DNA of 33,324 nt, taken from contig CANNRV010000004.1 in NCBI GenBank assembly GCA_947508145.1, forward strand, positions 1 to 33,324. Direction: 5' to 3'. This document shows, piece after piece, positions 31,600 through 33,324 of the stretch (position 1 is the first letter of the stretch; each line of letters opens with the position of its first letter). The notes under the pieces are model-generated. The model saw nothing but the letters and a program-made list of their open reading frames with translations. It was not told where the DNA came from and searched no databases. Made by a program: the position numbers and the translations under genes. The stretch is from Comamonadaceae bacterium (lineage in GTDB: Bacteria > Pseudomonadota > Gammaproteobacteria > Burkholderiales > Burkholderiaceae_C).

Positions 31600-31734
31600 A
31601 CCTCCCCGGCCAAACCGAAGGCAACATGGTCAAAGGTCTTGTCAAGTTAGAAACCGCTTACGCCATGGTCAAACAATGACCAAGTATGTTGACGTAAGCC
31701 CCTTCGAATAGTTCGAAGGGCGACTACTCCCCAG
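31600..31734 (-). ncRNA. yybP-ykoY manganese riboswitch
   Basis: On the minus strand the leader reads CTGGGGAGTAG at its 5' end, then a perfect CCCTTCGAA/TTCGAAGGG hairpin. CTTACGTCAACATACTTGG and GGTC...GACC-ATGGCGTAAG follow, and then AAGACCTTTGACCATG near the 3' side. These conserved blocks are those of the yybP-ykoY class, including the invariant GGGGAGUAG and AACAUAC core and the second GACCUUUG segment. The ribosome binding site GGGGAGG of the exporter gene lies at its 3' boundary, so control is probably at translation. It senses Mn2+ in known members. Confidence 0.92.
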
Positions 31735-31940
31735 TGACTAAATTATCTTAACTTAAAAGATCATTAGATTGAATAAATATTTGCGCGATAAAGACGCAGT
31801 AACTTATGAACAGCCTACAAACTAAAACCAATAACACGACAAATGACACGGTTTTAAATTCCTGGGCTCCTCAAATCACATAGTTCGAGCCCCGCGTATA
31901 GAACCAAACTTCTGTCATAACTGGTTCGAGCCCCAAGCCT
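31735..31940. other. A/T-rich stretch with two T-arm-like words
   Basis: No gene is supported. Plus-oriented GTTCGAGCCCC words occur at 31883 and 31924, 41 bp apart, the same spacing as the reverse-oriented words at 3266-3358. The first is followed 3' by a GAACCA end. They look like decayed tRNA 3' ends. ATGACACGGTTTT near 31844 also matches 3387, extending the similarity of the two repeat flanks. Confidence 0.45.
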
Positions 31941-32127
31941 GGCCTCGAAATTTCACCTGCATAATGACGCAGACGATCGCAAATTTGCGTGTTTTGTCCA
32001 GAAAGTTACATTATGAAACTTTTTGGTTATTACACGGATTATTACACGTTTATCAAAAATACACGTAAGCCTATGATTTATATGGATTTTTGACCAGCCT
32101 GGCTTTCTGTTAATCCGTAGGTCCCTG
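31941..32127 (+). repeat. Right copy of ~187-bp direct repeat (putative att-flank)
   Basis: This is the partner of 3444-3630; it is gapless and over 90 percent identical by eye from 31958 to 32127. It contains the same TCGCAAATTTGCG core and TATGATTTATATGGATTTTTGACC segment. The copy here leads into an intact tRNA-Asn 3' end, whereas the left copy is mutated, so the right copy is either younger or under constraint. Confidence 0.8.
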
Positions 32128-32151
32128 GTTCGAGCCCAGGTCGAGGAGCCA
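32107..32151 (+). pseudogene. tRNA-Asn(GTT) 3' half, intact T-arm and CCA end
   Basis: CTGTTAATCCGTAGG reproduces the anticodon loop with GTT (32109-32111) and 3' stem. CCTGG-TTCGAGC-CCAGG is a perfect T arm, and TCGAGGAGCCA is a 3' acceptor strand with encoded CCA. The upstream 40 bases do not form the D arm or the 5' acceptor strand, so the tRNA is not complete. Such 3' fragments are left at the far end of elements that integrate in the tRNA anticodon region. Confidence 0.85.
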
Positions 32152-32159
32152 AAACCCTT

Positions 32160-32190
32160 TTAAAATCAAGCACTTACAACTTGATTTTAA
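32160..32190 (+). terminator. Hairpin after tRNA-Asn 3' end
   Basis: TTAAAATCAAG and CTTGATTTTAA form a perfect 11-bp inverted repeat with a 9-base loop just downstream of the CCA. The T tract after it is short, so it is a weaker terminator than the one at 3665, but it occupies the same place relative to the tRNA remnant. Confidence 0.55.
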
Positions 32191-32277
32191 CCTAAAGTAT
32201 TAATTACACGGTTATTACACGAATTCATTGCCCTGCCGCTGGTTGCACTACTCGTTTTTTGACATTAAAGTGTGTTC

Positions 32278-33324
32278 ATGCGCACACCCGGCAACGAAAC
32301 AATCGTAGTCAAGCCTGAGCTGATTAGGCTGGTGCGCCGTGACGACAGTAAAAAGTGGCAAGCACACTACAAGCTGGAGAATTTAAAAACTTGGTTCCGC
32401 CGCAGCACTGACACAGCCAACGTCAAAGAAGCTGCCAAGATTGCTGAGCGTATGTGGATGAAAGCCACCTTCGATCTTGAAGAGGGTCGCCCAGTTATCA
32501 GCAGGAAGTTCAAGCCTGTGGCTGAGGTTGTTTTACACCGCTTGGAGGCTGAAATAGCTGCCGGTACTGCCAAGCCCAGCGCCCGTGACTATGTATCAGC
32601 CATCAAGCTGTACCTCATCCCCTTCTACGGCGCCTACAACGTGGACGGTATCAAACCCTCCGTGATCTCAGAATTCCATGTGTGGCGACGTGACAAGGTG
32701 GGACGCGAGCTTTCAGGCAGTGCTCAGAACAACCACAACGCAGCGCTGAACCTTATCTTTGATGAAGCCGTTGAACGGGGCTACATGACCGCCTATGAAC
32801 GCCCACTGACCAAGAACACGGGTGCTGAGAGTGACCGTCGTGCGGAGTTCAGCCACGAAGAGCTGGAAACCATGATGAAGTACGCAGCTAAGTTCATCGC
32901 TGATGGGCGTACTGCTCGCACCAAAGTCATCCGAGAGCTGCTGGCTATTTACGTGCCCTTCATGGCTGCGACTGGCATGCGCCCAGGTACTGAAGCTGAA
33001 TATCTTGAGTGGCGGCACATTGACGTGGAAGTTCGTGACGGACAGCCCGTCCTGCATTTCCGTCTACAACGCGGCAAACGCGGCGCACGTAACTTTGTAG
33101 CCCACAACAGTTGTTGGCTGCTGCTAGAGCGCCTACGTCAGCTCAGTCCGGACTTGAACCACATGACCCTTGATGAAGTTTTAAAGAAAAAAGTCCCCAA
33201 GCTGCTTTTCCGCCTATCGGATGGCTCTGTGCCAGATAACTGGAACAAGCCCTTTCGCCAGTGGCTTGAGGACTCTGAGCTACTCAACTGCCCAGTTACG
33301 GGCAAGGAACGCAGCTTGTACAGC
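32278..33324 (+). CDS. Tyrosine integrase, truncated by the window edge
   Basis: The frame is open from an ATG at 32278 to the last base (349 codons) with no stop. An N-terminal DNA-binding region (KKWQAHYKLENLKTWFRRST) and a SAM-like core-binding domain (~85-170) precede the catalytic domain, whose first Arg lies in MAATGMRPGTEAEYLEW (residue ~243). A Lys-rich beta segment (FRLQRGKRGARNF) follows. The HxxR box and the Tyr nucleophile would lie just beyond the window. It starts about 125 bp after the tRNA-Asn 3' end, the normal tRNA-int arrangement, so it probably belongs to the next element to the right and uses this tRNA fragment as its target. Its relation to the sulfur locus is therefore indirect. 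Confidence 0.88.
   Translation, partial: MRTPGNETIVVKPELIRLVRRDDSKKWQAHYKLENLKTWFRRSTDTANVKEAAKIAERMWMKATFDLEEGRPVISRKFKPVAEVVLHRLEAEIAAGTAKPSARDYVSAIKLYLIPFYGAYNVDGIKPSVISEFHVWRRDKVGRELSGSAQNNHNAALNLIFDEAVERGYMTAYERPLTKNTGAESDRRAEFSHEELETMMKYAAKFIADGRTARTKVIRELLAIYVPFMAATGMRPGTEAEYLEWRHIDVEVRDGQPVLHFRLQRGKRGARNFVAHNSCWLLLERLRQLSPDLNHMTLDEVLKKKVPKLLFRLSDGSVPDNWNKPFRQWLEDSELLNCPVTGKERSLYS

Noticed and set aside
32060-32151. Complete tRNA-Asn gene
   Set aside because: The 3' half is perfect, but the upstream bases cannot form the 5' acceptor strand, D arm or 5' anticodon stem, so only a fragment is called.

Overview
The window looks like an accessory region of a betaproteobacterial chromosome. 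A Burkholderiales/Comamonadaceae-like freshwater lineage is my inference from the soxCDYZAXB gene order and the protein flavour; no rRNA or housekeeping gene is present to confirm it. The centre is a dense, GC-richer sulfur-oxidation locus. The flanks are more A/T-rich and hold mobile-element genes, toxin-antitoxin relics, a cyclic-di-GMP/exopolysaccharide cassette and metal-homeostasis genes.

Layout. (1) 1-3.2 kb: an intergenic region with two perfect DnaA boxes and nested inverted repeats, a short tyrosine recombinase, a 5'-truncated SNF2 helicase-Mrr nuclease, and a DUF433/DUF5615 toxin-antitoxin pair. (2) 3.25-3.7 kb: decayed tRNA-like sequences, the left copy of a long direct repeat ending in a tRNA-Asn 3' remnant, and an intrinsic terminator. 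(3) 3.7-9.7 kb: higBA relic, an unknown coiled-coil ORF, then EAL phosphodiesterase, membrane glycosyltransferase, outer-membrane barrel, GGEEF diguanylate cyclase and PilZ protein. (4) 9.7-10.1 kb: a 44-bp tandem duplication and another tRNA 3' remnant. (5) 10.2-29.2 kb: a minus-strand run from the persulfide dioxygenase through methyltransferase, trxC, DUF2892, cydAB, rhodanese, metallohydrolase and soxCDYZAXB to a periplasmic rhodanese. A divergent plus-strand operon carries a BigR/SqrR-like repressor, two YeeE/YedE half-transporters, a DUF442-SQR fusion, SulP and MFS transporters. (6) 29.2-31.7 kb: a small Gln/Thr- and Gly/Met-rich secreted protein, a DMT transporter with a histidine-rich tail, and a UPF0016 manganese exporter behind a yybP-ykoY riboswitch. 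(7) 31.85-33.3 kb: the right copy of the direct repeat ending in a clean tRNA-Asn(GTT) 3' end, a hairpin, and an integrase that runs off the window.

How the genes fit together. Sulfide or thiosulfate sulfur would enter by the YeeE pair. SQR would oxidise sulfide to persulfide, DUF442, the rhodaneses and TrxC would relay sulfane sulfur, the dioxygenase would make sulfite, and periplasmic Sox would oxidise thiosulfate fully to sulfate. Cytochrome bd is a candidate sulfide-tolerant electron sink and SulP a candidate sulfate/sulfite transporter. Both arms start at a single 29-bp palindrome (23269-23297) that overlaps two face-to-face sigma70-like promoters, so one persulfide-sensing repressor probably controls the whole system.

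The most unusual structural signal is the set of tRNA-Asn 3'-end remnants, all in the same orientation, near 3.6, 10.0 and 32.1 kb. They suggest tandem insertion of elements at one tRNA-Asn target, with the sulfur locus as cargo.
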